Shown: in pieces, positions 8,129-16,811 of the stretch | Numbering within the stretch: position 1 is the first letter of the stretch | Layout: every line of letters begins with the position of its first letter | Assembly (NCBI RefSeq): GCF_008710275.1 | Contig: NZ_VYQE01000003.1 | Location: 496,001 to 560,000, forward strand | Origin: Histidinibacterium aquaticum | GTDB taxonomy: Bacteria; Pseudomonadota; Alphaproteobacteria; Rhodobacterales; Rhodobacteraceae | Direction: 5' to 3' | Length of the DNA stretch: 64,000 nt | The notes under the pieces: generated by a model | Databases searched by the model: none | The model's input: only the letters and a program-made list of their open reading frames with translations | Told to the model about the DNA's origin: nothing | Translations under genes and position numbers: made by a program

Positions 8129-8629
8129 TCAGGCGGTGCCGTAGGCCCCGGCGATGGCGATCTGGATCGCGTCCTTGGGCTCCCGCTCGCCCCAGGTCAC
8201 GAGCTGGAAGGCGGGGTAGAACCGCTCGGCCGCCGTCACGGCGGCGCCAATCAGCGTATCGATCTGCTCGGGCCCCGCAACCTGCTCGCCGGCGAGCACG
8301 AGACCGTAGCGCCAGACCATGAGCTTCTGCTCGGACCACCAGCTGAAGGCGCCGGTCCAGACCAGGTCGTTGGCCCGGTTCAGCACTTCGTAGAGCGCCG
8401 CTTCGCGATCTTCCGGCGGCTCCATCTCGAAGGTCGAGATCAGGCGGAGGGTCTCGTCGTAGGCCGACCAGGCCAGCGTGATCGAATAGGTCCGCCACTG
8501 GCCCTCGACCGCCATTGCGATCTGGTCGTCGGCGATACGGTCGAACTCCCAGTCGTAGTGCTCGGCGATATGCTCGACGAGGTCGATGGGGTGGATGTCG
8601 TCGCTCGGGATCTGCTCGGTCAGCGCCAT
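8129..8629 (-). CDS. YbjN domain-containing protein
   Basis: 166 residues, cytoplasmic, with the YbjN/type III secretion chaperone-like fold: YDWEFDRIADDQIAMAVEGQW (strand-rich N-terminus), LRLISTFEMEPP, and YEVLNRANDLVWTGAFSWWSEQKLMVWRYGLVL in the middle. Such proteins are common near proC in Rhodobacteraceae; YbjN in E. coli affects stress and motility phenotypes, but its molecular role is unclear. Its own promoter is likely in 8630-8700, where a nested dyad (CTAGCGC 8648, GCGCTAG 8677) lies upstream of the start. Confidence 0.85.
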   Translation of the reverse strand: MALTEQIPSDDIHPIDLVEHIAEHYDWEFDRIADDQIAMAVEGQWRTYSITLAWSAYDETLRLISTFEMEPPEDREAALYEVLNRANDLVWTGAFSWWSEQKLMVWRYGLVLAGEQVAGPEQIDTLIGAAVTAAERFYPAFQLVTWGEREPKDAIQIAIAGAYGTA

Positions 8630-8923
8630 GCTCGGGCCTCCTGTAAGCTAGCGCCGGGCCTTGGGCAGCGCCCCAAGCGCTAGTTTCCTGCTCTAGGGAA
8701 CGGGTCCGTTGCCCGACCCCTTACAACATATCGTCGCGGGCCTAATGCGCGCTGTCCAGCGAATTCTTGGGGATATCCACCGCATTTTGGGGCTGTGGCG
8801 AAAACCGGCCCGCGATCTGGGCACGTCGTGACCGCGACGCGACGCCCAGGCGACCGCCGCGTGACGCCTTGACCCTCGCCCCTGCGGGTGCACCTTTGCC
8901 GCCGAACCAAGGAGGCCCCGACC

Positions 8924-9952
8924 ATGAACATCGACCTGCTGAAACGGCTCTGCGAAACTCCCGGCGTCCCGGGCAACGAGGAGCGCGTGCGCGCGCTGAT
9001 CGAGACCGAGGTCGAGGGGCTCTTCGACAGCGTCGAGACCGACGCGATGGGCTCGCTCCACTGCGTGCGAAAAGCCGACAAGGACGACGCCCCGCGGATC
9101 ATGCTGCTCTGCCACATGGACGAGATCGGCTTTCTCGTGAGCCACATCACCGACAAGGGCTTTCTCTACCTCCAGCCCGTCGGCGGCTTCGACCCGCGCA
9201 ATCTCTTCTCGCGCCGCGTGCTGGTCTGCACCGAGGGTGGCGACCTGAAGGCGGTGATGAACCCCGGCGGCAAGCCGGTCCACATCTCCAGTCCCGAAGA
9301 GCGCAAGAAGATCCCCGAGATCTCCGACTTCTTCGTGGACACCGGCCTCGGCGAGGCGGCGAAGGAGAAGGTCAAGGTCGGCGACTACGTCGTGATGGAC
9401 GAGCCCTTCCTCGAGATGGGCGACAAGGTCGTGTCCAAGGCGCTCGACAACCGGATCGCCTGCTGGCTGGGCATCGAATCCGTCCGGGCCATGGGCGAGA
9501 GCCGGGGCGCCGAGATCCACGTGGTCTTCACCACGCAGGAAGAGGTCGGCTTGCGCGGCGCGCGCACCGCAGCCTACAAGGTGAAGCCCGACATCGGCAT
9601 CGGGATCGACGTGACCCTGGCCTGCGACACGCCCGGCGTCCCCGAGCAGGATCGCACGACCGAGCAGGGCAAGGGCGCGGGCCTGCACATCCGCGACGGC
9701 TCCTTCATCTCGGACAAGGCGCTGGTCGGCCAGATCGAGAAGATCGCCGCGGACAAGAACATCCCCCTTCAGCGCACCATGCTCCGCGCCGGCGGGCAGG
9801 ACGGCGCGGCGGCCCAGCAGGCCGCGGCAGGCGCCCGGGCCGTGGGGATCGTGGTGGGCACCCGCTACATCCACACGGTCACCGAGATGGCCGACAAGAC
9901 CGACCTCGGCGCCGCGCGGGACGTGCTGGCCGCCTACCTCGGCTCTCTCTAG
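8924..9952 (+). CDS. M42 family metallopeptidase (glutamyl/leucyl aminopeptidase-like)
   Basis: 342 residues; a cytoplasmic dinuclear-metal aminopeptidase of the PepA/FrvX/TET type that forms large oligomers in studied members. Metal and catalytic residues seen: His-Asp in LLCHMDEIGF (~63-68), Asp in ALDNRIACW (~178), the Glu-Glu pair in TTQEEVGLRGA (~209-211), Asp in GIDVTLACDTPG (~232) and His in GTRYIHTVTE (~310). The start at 8924 has a strong AAGGAGG eight bases upstream; the 12 residues coded before it are not family-like. It converges on the response-regulator gene with 3 bases between stops. Confidence 0.9.
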   Translation: MNIDLLKRLCETPGVPGNEERVRALIETEVEGLFDSVETDAMGSLHCVRKADKDDAPRIMLLCHMDEIGFLVSHITDKGFLYLQPVGGFDPRNLFSRRVLVCTEGGDLKAVMNPGGKPVHISSPEERKKIPEISDFFVDTGLGEAAKEKVKVGDYVVMDEPFLEMGDKVVSKALDNRIACWLGIESVRAMGESRGAEIHVVFTTQEEVGLRGARTAAYKVKPDIGIGIDVTLACDTPGVPEQDRTTEQGKGAGLHIRDGSFISDKALVGQIEKIAADKNIPLQRTMLRAGGQDGAAAQQAAAGARAVGIVVGTRYIHTVTEMADKTDLGAARDVLAAYLGSL

Positions 9953-9955
9953 AGC

Positions 9956-10642
9956 TTAGGCGCTTTCCCTGATCGGCGTGGCGAGGCGGAAGCCCTCGCC
10001 GCGCCGCGTCTGGAAGATGCCGGGATCTCCGCCCACCGCGCGGACCCGGCGGCGGATATCGTGCAGGAAGGTGTCGAGCACGCGGCCCCCGGGCTCGTTC
10101 TCCCACCCGTAAAGGGCATCGAGCAGCGCCTCCCGGCTGACCGCCCTGCCCCGGTTGAGAACCAGCCGTTCGACGATCTGGTATTGCAGGGGCGACAGGG
10201 CGAGCCGGTCGCGCCCCAGGCGCACCTCCCGCGCGATGACGTCGACGCCGACCCCGGAGGCCCGGGCGACCGGCGGCGCATGACCGGCCGCGCGCAGAAC
10301 CGCGGCCTTGAGCCGCGCGGAGAGCAGGCGACTGTCCTCTCCCGGCCCCGAGACGAGGTCGGCACCGGCCGCCAGCGACTCTTCCGAGGACAGCCGGTCA
10401 CCCCGCGCCGCCAGCACGAGCCCCGGCCGTTCTCGTGAGAGGAGCCGCAGCGCCGCCGACACTCCACCGAGGGGGCAATCCGGCACATCGTCCGCCAGCA
10501 GGACGGCGTCGAAGGTCGCCGTGCGAACCAGGTGCTGCAGGTCGTCCCAGCTGTCCACCCGTGTCACGAAAAGGCCATCGGCCTGGAGATCATGTGCGAG
10601 CTGTACCGCGGCCCAGCTCGCCGTCGTGGCGAGAATGCGCAT
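9956..10642 (-). CDS. OmpR/PhoB-type transcriptional regulator with degenerate receiver domain
   Basis: 228 residues: an N-terminal receiver-like domain (~1-115) and a C-terminal winged helix (~128-225; LSPLQYQIVERLVLNRGRAVSREALLDALYG, VDTFLHDIRRRV, RRGEGFRL). In the receiver the phosphoacceptor aspartate at the end of beta-3 reads FDAVLLADDVPD, with Ala where Asp is expected by eye, and the conserved Lys near beta-5 is missing (LVSGPGED). It may act without phosphorylation, as a pseudo-receiver regulator. No histidine kinase is adjacent. Target genes unknown. Confidence 0.8.
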   Translation of the reverse strand: MRILATTASWAAVQLAHDLQADGLFVTRVDSWDDLQHLVRTATFDAVLLADDVPDCPLGGVSAALRLLSRERPGLVLAARGDRLSSEESLAAGADLVSGPGEDSRLLSARLKAAVLRAAGHAPPVARASGVGVDVIAREVRLGRDRLALSPLQYQIVERLVLNRGRAVSREALLDALYGWENEPGGRVLDTFLHDIRRRVRAVGGDPGIFQTRRGEGFRLATPIRESA

Positions 10643-10811
10643 CCGTTGCCTCCGTCGCGCGGACCGTCACGCCTCGCGCACCGACGCGCCCGAGGCGACG
10701 GGACACGCCGTCTGAGATTGAAGACTGGTGAGAAGATCCATTCAGGACCTCCCTGCCGCGCGGGCGTGGCGCGCCGGATCGGCAGGGGCGGGCGCGAGTC
10801 CTTCGCGCCGG

Positions 10812-10858
10812 GGCAAGGATGCGCCTTGCCTACCGCCCGGTCAAGAAAACCGGGGCGG
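10812..10858 (-). terminator. tandem hairpins downstream of ubiK
   Basis: Two stem-loops lie 3' of the leftward ubiK-like gene: CCGCCCGGT (10833-10841) with ACCGGGGCGG (10849-10858, one bulged base), and GGCAAGG (10812-10818) with CCTTGCC (10824-10830, loop of five). The first has a TTTCTTG loop on the minus strand. They separate ubiK from the downstream response-regulator gene, so the two are probably separate transcripts. Confidence 0.5.
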
Positions 10859-10877
10859 CTTGGTTAAGAGGGCCGGC

Positions 10878-11120
10878 TCAGGCCTTGCCCTCGAGCGCGT
10901 CGATCCGGGCCTTGAGGGCCTCGTTCTCTTCGCGGGCCTTCTGGGCCATGGCGCGGACCGCCTCGAACTCTTCCCGGGTGACCAGGTCGCGGTCGGCGAT
11001 CCAGCGGTCCATCCAGGATTTCATCGCGGTCTCGGCCTCTTCCCGCGCGCCCTGCGCCACGCCCATGGCATTGGTCGCGAGCTGCGAGATGTCGTCGAAG
11101 ATCTTGTTGCGCGTCTGCAT
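10878..11120 (-). CDS. UbiK/BMFP-type accessory factor (DUF526)
   Basis: 80 residues. A short N-terminal amphipathic region (MQTRNKIFDDISQLATNAMGVAQGAREEAE) is followed by a C-terminal coiled coil (LVTREEFEAVRAMAQKAREENEALKARIDALE), the membrane fusogenic/UbiK layout. UbiK helps the aerobic ubiquinone biosynthesis complex in E. coli; Brucella BMFP is a trimeric coiled coil. The start at 11120 is used because the 24 residues coded before it are not family-like. Divergent from lgt, sharing a 101-base intergenic region. Confidence 0.85.
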   Translation of the reverse strand: MQTRNKIFDDISQLATNAMGVAQGAREEAETAMKSWMDRWIADRDLVTREEFEAVRAMAQKAREENEALKARIDALEGKA

Positions 11121-11221
11121 TATCGGGCCTCCGTCATGCCTCGCCCCTATATGGGCCCCGTGGCGCCGGTCCTCAAGCCGCGGCATTGACAAAGCGCCGC
11201 CCCCTCCGCACCAGAGGCTCC

Positions 11222-12127
11222 ATGTCGACCGGCATCCTTTTCCCCGAATGGCTTTCGCCCGAGATCGTGACGATCCCGGTCGGCGGCATCGAGTTCGCGC
11301 TGCGCTGGTACGCGATGGCCTACATCGTGGGCATCCTCATCGGCTGGCGCCTGATCGTGGCCGCCGTGTCCCGCCCGGGCCTCTGGACCGGCGGCGCCGC
11401 GCCGATGACGCGCGAGCAGGTGGAGGACATGGTCACCTGGCTCATCGTCGGCATCATCGTCGGCGGGCGGCTGGGCTTCGTCTTCTTCTACCAGCCGGCC
11501 TACTACCTGCAGAATCCTTTGCAGATCCCGGCGATCTGGCAGGGCGGGATGTCGTTCCACGGCGGGTTTCTCGGCGTGGTGCTGGCGGTCATACTCTGCG
11601 CGCGCAAGTACGGCTCGCCGCTGGGCTCGGTCGCCGACCTGCTGGCCCTCGCCACGCCGCCCGCGCTCTTTCTCGGGCGGCTCGCCAATTTCGTGAACGC
11701 CGAGCTCTGGGGCCGGCCAACCGAGATGCCCTGGGGCGTGGTCTTTCCCGGCGAACTCGCGCAGGCCTGCCCGGGCGTCGAGGGGCTCTGCGCCCGCCAT
11801 CCGAGCCAGATCTACGAGGCCCTGCTGGAGGGCGTCCTGCTGGGGACGATCCTCCTCGTCGGCGCGTTCAGGGCCGGCTGGCTCAAGCGGCCCTGGCTGA
11901 CCACGGGCGTCTTCCTGCTCGGCTACGGCCTCTCGCGCTTCGTGGTGGAGTTCTACCGCCAGGCCGACGCGCAGTTCGTCACGCCGGAGAACCCCTGGGG
12001 CCACGTCCTGAGCCTGGGCGACTGGGGGATCACCATGGGCCAGCTGCTGTCGCTGCCGATGGTGGCCGCGGGACTCCTGGCGCTGGCGCTCTCCGCGCGG
12101 GGACGGCGCGCCCGGGGGGCTGCATGA
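11222..12127 (+). CDS. lgt: prolipoprotein diacylglyceryl transferase
   Basis: 301 residues; inner-membrane enzyme that transfers diacylglycerol from phosphatidylglycerol to the lipobox cysteine of prelipoproteins. About seven membrane segments are visible. Key motifs: ALRWYAMAYIVGILIGW near the N-terminus, GGRLGFVFFYQP (~80-91), MSFHGGFLGV (catalytic His region, ~110), the Lgt signature GRLANFVNAELWGRPTEMPWGVVFP (~155-180) and RHPSQIYEALLEG (~193). The start at 11222 gives the family N-terminus STGILFPEW. It overlaps the next gene by ATGA. Confidence 0.95.
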   Translation: MSTGILFPEWLSPEIVTIPVGGIEFALRWYAMAYIVGILIGWRLIVAAVSRPGLWTGGAAPMTREQVEDMVTWLIVGIIVGGRLGFVFFYQPAYYLQNPLQIPAIWQGGMSFHGGFLGVVLAVILCARKYGSPLGSVADLLALATPPALFLGRLANFVNAELWGRPTEMPWGVVFPGELAQACPGVEGLCARHPSQIYEALLEGVLLGTILLVGAFRAGWLKRPWLTTGVFLLGYGLSRFVVEFYRQADAQFVTPENPWGHVLSLGDWGITMGQLLSLPMVAAGLLALALSARGRRARGAA

Positions 12128-13182
12128 CGCCGCTGAAGCGACTGCTGCTCGACCAGATCGCCCGGACCGGCCCGATGCCGCTCAACGACTACATGGGGGC
12201 CTGCCTCTTCCACCCCGAGCACGGCGTCTATGCGGCGGCGGACCCCCTGGGCGCCGCCGGTCACTTCACGACCTCGCCCGAGATCAGCCAGATGTTCGGG
12301 GAGTTGCTGGGCCTCGCCCTCGGGCAGGCCTGGATGGACCAGGGCGCCCCGCCGCGCATCGTGCTGGCAGAGCTGGGGCCGGGGCGCGGCACGCTCATGG
12401 AAGACGCGCTGCGCGCGCTTTCCCGTGTGCCCGGTTTTCTCGACGCGGCCGAACTGCACCTGGTCGAGGCCTCTCCCGCCCTTCGCGCCGAACAGGAGCG
12501 CCGGCTCGGGCAGGCCACATGGCACGAAAGCGTCGGCGACCTGCCGGAGGCGCCGCTCTTCCTCGTCGCCAACGAGTTCTTCGACGCGCTGCCCATCCGC
12601 CAGTTCCAACGCCAGGGCGGCGGCTGGGCCGAGCGGGTGGTCGGCGCCGAGGGCGACCGCCTGGCCCTCGGCCTCACGCCCCCCGCCCCGCTCGCCGGGA
12701 TGGAAGAGCGGCTCGAGGACACGGCCGAGGGCGATGTCGTCGAGCTCTGCCCCTCCCTGCCCGCGATCACCGGGGAGATCGGCCGCCGCGTCGCGGCCCA
12801 CGGCGGTGCGGCGCTGATCGTCGACTACGGCGACTGGCGCAGCCAGGGCGACACGCTCCAGGCGCTCTCCCGGCACGAGCGCGCCGATCCCTTCGAGGCC
12901 CCCGGCACCGCCGATCTGACGGCACACGTCGACTTCGAGCAGATTGCCCGCGCCGCCTCTCCCGCCCGGCACAGCCGGCTGACGTGGCAGGGCACCTTTC
13001 TCGACCGCTTGGGCATCGGGCCGCGCGCCAAGCAGCTCGCCGCGAAACTGGAGGGCGAGGCGCTCGACCGCCACCTCGCCGCGCTCCGCCGCTTGACCCA
13101 CCCCGACGAGATGGGTCACCTCTTCAAGGTGATCGGGCTCCATCCACCGGAGTCCGCACCGCCCCCGGGGCTGGAGCCATGA
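12124..13182 (+). CDS. class I SAM-dependent methyltransferase, MidA/NDUFAF7 family (DUF185)
   Basis: 352 residues. The mitochondrial homologue NDUFAF7/MidA methylates an arginine of complex I subunit NDUFS2; the bacterial role is not established. Family motifs seen: MPLNDYMGACLFHPEHGVYA, TSPEISQMFGELLG, VLAELGPGRGTLMEDALRAL (SAM-binding GxG, ~84-92), LVANEFFDALPIRQF (~150-164), ALIVDYGDWRSQGDTLQAL (~220-238) and LTAHVDFEQIARAA. It is the middle gene of lgt-midA-pgeF, with ATGA overlaps at both ends, an arrangement conserved in many Alphaproteobacteria. Confidence 0.9.
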   Translation: MTPLKRLLLDQIARTGPMPLNDYMGACLFHPEHGVYAAADPLGAAGHFTTSPEISQMFGELLGLALGQAWMDQGAPPRIVLAELGPGRGTLMEDALRALSRVPGFLDAAELHLVEASPALRAEQERRLGQATWHESVGDLPEAPLFLVANEFFDALPIRQFQRQGGGWAERVVGAEGDRLALGLTPPAPLAGMEERLEDTAEGDVVELCPSLPAITGEIGRRVAAHGGAALIVDYGDWRSQGDTLQALSRHERADPFEAPGTADLTAHVDFEQIARAASPARHSRLTWQGTFLDRLGIGPRAKQLAAKLEGEALDRHLAALRRLTHPDEMGHLFKVIGLHPPESAPPPGLEP

Positions 13183-13934
13183 CGCTGGACATCATCACCT
13201 CGCCCCTGCTCGAACCCGTCCAGCACGGGTTCTTCGGGCGTCGTGGCGGGGCCTCCTCGGGCGTCTTCCGGGGCTTGAACTGCGGCTATGGCAGCTCCGA
13301 CCAGCACGAGGCGGTGACGATCAACCGCACCCGCGCGGCCCGGGCGCTCGACCTCTCTCTCGATGCCCTGACCGGCGTGCACCAGGTGCATTCGGCGCGG
13401 GTCGTCACCGTGTCCTCCTCCGACTCGCCCATCGCCGAGGCCGACGGGATGGTGACCCGCGAGCCCGGAATCGCGCTCTCGGTGCTGACCGCCGACTGCC
13501 AGCCCGTCCTGTTCCACGACCCGGAGGCGGGCGTCATCGGCGCCGCCCATGCGGGCTGGCGCGGCGCACTCGACGGCGTTCTCGAAGCCACCGTCGACGC
13601 GATGGAGGAGATCGGCGCTCGGCGCGACCGGATCGTCGCGGCGATCGGTCCCTCGATCAGCCAGCGGGCCTACGAGGTCGGGCCCGAGTTCCTCGACGCC
13701 TTCCTGGCCGAAGACGATGGCTACGCCCGCTTCTTCGCGCAGGGCGAGGGCGACCGGATGCAGTTCGACCTGCCGGGATTCGGGCTCCACCTGCTGCGCG
13801 AGGCGGGGCTGGCAGAGGCCGAGTGGACCCGGCACTGCACCTATTCGGATCCAGAACGGTTCTACAGCTACCGCCGCAGCGTCCATGCCCGAGAGGCCGA
13901 CTACGGCCGACTGATCGCGGCGATTCGGCTCTAG
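13179..13934 (+). CDS. pgeF: polyphenol oxidase/peptidoglycan editing factor PgeF (YfiH family)
   Basis: 251 residues. Family members were described as multicopper laccase-like oxidases and, in E. coli, as an editing factor removing L-Ser wrongly inserted in peptidoglycan precursors; human FAMIN has purine nucleoside activities. Zinc/catalytic residues visible: HQVHSARV (~68-75), LTADCQPVLF (Cys ~107), AAHAGWRGALDGVL (His ~122-124) and the C-terminal HCTYSDPERFYSYRR. Translation is coupled to the upstream methyltransferase by ATGA. Confidence 0.92.
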   Translation: MTLDIITSPLLEPVQHGFFGRRGGASSGVFRGLNCGYGSSDQHEAVTINRTRAARALDLSLDALTGVHQVHSARVVTVSSSDSPIAEADGMVTREPGIALSVLTADCQPVLFHDPEAGVIGAAHAGWRGALDGVLEATVDAMEEIGARRDRIVAAIGPSISQRAYEVGPEFLDAFLAEDDGYARFFAQGEGDRMQFDLPGFGLHLLREAGLAEAEWTRHCTYSDPERFYSYRRSVHAREADYGRLIAAIRL

Positions 13935-14039
13935 CCTCCTCCGACCAGCGCAAAACCGCCGCCGGGCTGCCCTATTTCGGCCCCTCCCAGGCGGTTCACT
14001 CGGTCAACGACCCGAGACTGCCACCCGGAGGGGCGCCCC

Positions 14040-14198
14040 ATGAAACGCCAGACCAGCGTCATCAAACACCTGCGAAAGGCCGCGGAAGAGGATCTCCGGA
14101 CCCCGCTGCCCTGGGCCCGGGGCGCGCGCCGCGCGCAGATGATCGCCCGGCGCAAGGAGACGACCCGGAAGGACGAGCGCCGGACCTCCGCGCGCTGA
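14040..14198 (+). CDS. small basic protein, 52 residues, function unknown
   Basis: Preceded by GGAGGGG nine bases before the ATG. The product is strongly basic (about 15 Arg/Lys) and predicted helical, starting MKRQTSVIKHLRKAAEEDL and ending in KDERRTSAR. It follows pgeF by 105 bases on the same strand. No known domain was recognised. The good ribosome-binding site, codon use like its neighbours and compact charge pattern argue for a real gene; nucleic-acid or ribosome association is possible but only a guess. Confidence 0.5.
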   Translation: MKRQTSVIKHLRKAAEEDLRTPLPWARGARRAQMIARRKETTRKDERRTSAR

Positions 14199-14373
14199 CG
14201 CGAATGACCGGACCCGCGCGTCTGCCGCGCGCGGGCCCCGGTGACCAGACGACCCCGCGGTCCGACCTGCTCTCGCCACCGCGGAAGACCGAAGAGAAAG
14301 AGATTGTAACGACCGTCCTCGGACGTCGTCGGTGGGGGCCGACGGACGATGTGACCAACCGCAAGGTGTTCGC

Positions 14374-15123
14374 ATGACGATGTCCCACCGCCCGCCGGTG
14401 CCTCCGGTTCCCGCCCAGGCCCAGCGCCCGCGCCCGCTGATGCGCAAGTACGAGATGATCTGGCTCGACGAGGAGGGCCAGATCCAGGAGGCCTCGCGCA
14501 TCGCGCCCGCCCTTCCGGCCTTCGAGGACGCGGTCTCTGCCTTCGCCCGTGGGACGCTGATCTCCACCGAACAGGGCCCGGTCGCGGTCGAGGACCTCCT
14601 GCCCGGCGACGGGATTCGCACGGTCGACGCCGGCATCCAGCCCCTGCTGTGGCGCGGGACCACGACGCTCGTGCCCGGTGCGCCGAACCAGTCGCCCCAG
14701 ATGGGCAGCCTGACGCGGGTCGCCGCGGATTCGCTCGGGATCGGCCGGCCGATGCCGGACCTCGTTCTCGGACCCAAGGCGCGGGTCTACCACCGATCCG
14801 AACCGGTCCAGCGCGCGACGCGTGCCGACGGGGCCTTCGTCCCGGTCCGGGACTTCATCGACGCCTGCAACGTGATCGAGCTCACGCCCATGTCCCCGGT
14901 CCAGGTCTTCCAGCTGGACCTTCCGGGTCATCATAGGGTGCTGGCCCACGGGGTGGAGCTGGAGAGCCACCATCCGGGCACGCCGAGTGATCTGGAGATC
15001 AAGGGCGAGACGCTGGAGCTCTATCTCTCGCTCTTCCCGCATCGCGCGGACCTGGCGTCCTTCGGACCGCCACGCTACGCCCGCCTGCGCGTCGCGGACC
15101 TGAAACTCATGGGGGTCGCCTGA
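14374..15123 (+). CDS. Hint-domain-containing protein lacking the nucleophilic cysteine
   Basis: 249 residues. A Hedgehog/intein (Hint) module spans ~55-200: FARGTLISTEQGPVAVEDLLPGDGIRTVD, LLWRG, RVAADSLG.G.P..DLVLGPKARVY and VFQLDLPGHHRVLAHGVELES. In splicing-active Hint domains the first residue of this block is Cys; here the position reads Ala in SAFARGT, so autoprocessing is unlikely. Single-domain Hint proteins are abundant in Rhodobacteraceae, often tied to calcium-binding secreted proteins, but their role is unknown. The start at 14374 has AAGGTG six bases upstream; an in-frame earlier start at 14332 is less supported. Confidence 0.8.
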   Translation: MTMSHRPPVPPVPAQAQRPRPLMRKYEMIWLDEEGQIQEASRIAPALPAFEDAVSAFARGTLISTEQGPVAVEDLLPGDGIRTVDAGIQPLLWRGTTTLVPGAPNQSPQMGSLTRVAADSLGIGRPMPDLVLGPKARVYHRSEPVQRATRADGAFVPVRDFIDACNVIELTPMSPVQVFQLDLPGHHRVLAHGVELESHHPGTPSDLEIKGETLELYLSLFPHRADLASFGPPRYARLRVADLKLMGVA

Positions 15124-15138
15124 CCCCGGGGGCAGACC

Positions 15139-15642
15139 TCAGGCCCGCCGCGCGAGCCGTTCCTCGAGCACGTCGAAGGGCACGCCCGGCTCACCCTTGC
15201 CCTGCCGGATGACCAGCGAGGTCTTGACCGAGCCGACATTCGGCGCGGCGGTAAGATGCTCCGTCAGGAAGGTCTGAAAGGTCCGCAGGTCGGGCGAAAC
15301 GCACTTGAGGATGAAGTCCACCTCGCCGTTGAGCATGTGGCACTCCCGAACGAGCGGCCAGTCGCGGCACCGCGCCTCGAAGGCGGAGAGGTCCGACTCG
15401 GCCTGGCTCTGAAGACCGACCATCGCGAAGACCTGAACCTCGAAGCCGAGTTCCCGCGGTTCGACGTCGGCGTGGTATCCGCGGATGTAGCCCTGCTCCT
15501 CGAGCGTGCGGACCCGGCGCAGGCAGGGCGGCGCCGAGATGCCGACGCGGCGGGCCAGCTCGACATTCGTCATCCGGCCGTCGGCCTGAAGCTCTTTCAG
15601 AATCATCCGGTCGATCGCATCGAGACGGCTGCCGGGCATCAT
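15139..15642 (-). CDS. lrp: Lrp/AsnC family transcriptional regulator
   Basis: 167 residues: an N-terminal helix-turn-helix (LDAIDRMILKELQADGRMTNVELARRVGISAPPCLRRVRTLEEQGYIRGY, ~6-55) and a C-terminal RAM/AsnC ligand-binding domain (VFAMVGLQSQ.....FE..C..WPLVRECHMLNGEVDFILKCV). Such regulators respond to amino acids. GAGGAG lies upstream on this strand; ATG at 15642 or 15639 may be used. It is divergent from trxB, a pairing common in this family of bacteria, and the 164-base AT-richer spacer probably holds both promoters. Confidence 0.92.
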   Translation of the reverse strand: MMPGSRLDAIDRMILKELQADGRMTNVELARRVGISAPPCLRRVRTLEEQGYIRGYHADVEPRELGFEVQVFAMVGLQSQAESDLSAFEARCRDWPLVRECHMLNGEVDFILKCVSPDLRTFQTFLTEHLTAAPNVGSVKTSLVIRQGKGEPGVPFDVLEERLARRA

Positions 15643-15806
15643 GGTGCTCCTCTTTTTATGAACTATATGCGACAACGTCGATTTGCGCAACAATGTTTCA
15701 CCACTGCGCAACTTCGTTAACGACCATCCCGGCTGGCCGCCGGGGTTTCGTCCCGGCGCGGCAGGCCCTATATGCCATGGCCTGAGACAGGCAAAGGGGG
15801 TTCGCC

Positions 15807-16811
15807 ATGTCCGGCACGCGCCATACCAAGGTTCTGATCATCGGCTCCGGCCCGGCGGGCTACACCGCGGGCGTCTACGCCAGCCGCGCCATGCTCGAGC
15901 CGCTGCTCGTGCAAGGGCTCGAGCCCGGCGGCCAGCTGACCACGACCACCGAGGTCGAGAACTGGCCCGGCGATACCGAGGTGCAGGGCCCCGACCTGAT
16001 GGTCCGGATGGAAGCCCACGCCCGCGCCATGGGCACCGAGATCGTCGGCGATATCATCACCTCGCTCGACCTGTCCAAGCGCCCCTTCACCGCCCAGTCC
16101 GACAGCGGCACGGTCTATACCGCCGACAGCGTGATCCTCGCCACAGGCGCCCGCGCCAAGTGGCTGGGTCTCGACAGCGAGGAGGCCTTCAAGGGCTTCG
16201 GCGTCTCCGCCTGCGCCACCTGCGACGGCTTCTTCTACCGGGGCCAGGAGATCGTGGTGATCGGCGGCGGCAACACCGCCGTGGAAGAGGCGCTCTTCCT
16301 CACCAACTTCGCCTCCAAGGTCACGCTGATCCACCGCCGTGACGAGCTGCGCGCCGAGAAGATCCTGCAGGACCGGATGGCCAAGAACCCCAAGATCGAA
16401 CCGCTCTGGTTCCACGAGCTCGAAGAGGTCGAGGGCGAGGACAATCCCAAGGGCGTCACCGGCGTGAAGGTGCGCAACGTGAAGACCGGCGAGGTTTCCC
16501 GGATCGATGCCAAGGGCGTCTTCATCGCCATCGGCCACGCCCCGTCCAACGAGCTGGTGAAGGACCAGCTCGAGACGCACATGGGCGGCTACGTGAAGAC
16601 CAAGCCGGGCTCCACCGAAACCGAGATCCCCGGGGTCTTCGCCGCGGGCGACATCACCGACTGGAAGTACCGCCAGGCGGTCACCTCCGCCGGGATGGGC
16701 TGCATGGCGGCGCTCGAAGCCGAGCGCTTCCTCGCCGAGGTCGGCGAGGATTCCGGCAAGGACGAAACCCCGCCCCTTGGCTACGGTGCCCCGGTCGACG
16801 CCGCCGAGTGA
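15807..16811 (+). CDS. trxB: thioredoxin-disulfide reductase
   Basis: 334 residues; FAD enzyme passing electrons from NADPH to thioredoxin. FAD-binding [16 protein letters not shown] at ~13-28, redox-active Cys136 and Cys139 in [15 protein letters not shown]-binding [15 protein letters not shown] at ~150-164, and C-terminal [28 protein letters not shown]. Length and motifs are complete. An AAAGGGG stretch lies upstream of the start. The trailing 20 residues are acidic and variable. The stop overlaps the start of the decayed RES gene. Confidence 0.95.
   Translation: MSGTRHTKVLIIGSGPAGYTAGVYASRAMLEPLLVQGLEPGGQLTTTTEVENWPGDTEVQGPDLMVRMEAHARAMGTEIVGDIITSLDLSKRPFTAQSDSGTVYTADSVILATGARAKWLGLDSEEAFKGFGVSACATCDGFFYRGQEIVVIGGGNTAVEEALFLTNFASKVTLIHRRDELRAEKILQDRMAKNPKIEPLWFHELEEVEGEDNPKGVTGVKVRNVKTGEVSRIDAKGVFIAIGHAPSNELVKDQLETHMGGYVKTKPGSTETEIPGVFAAGDITDWKYRQAVTSAGMGCMAALEAERFLAEVGEDSGKDETPPLGYGAPVDAAE

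Noticed and set aside
8641-8690. Nested inverted repeat CTAGCGC...GCGCTAG as a riboswitch or operator of the ybjN-like gene
   Set aside because: Stems are short and overlap each other; not convincing beyond being a possible operator.
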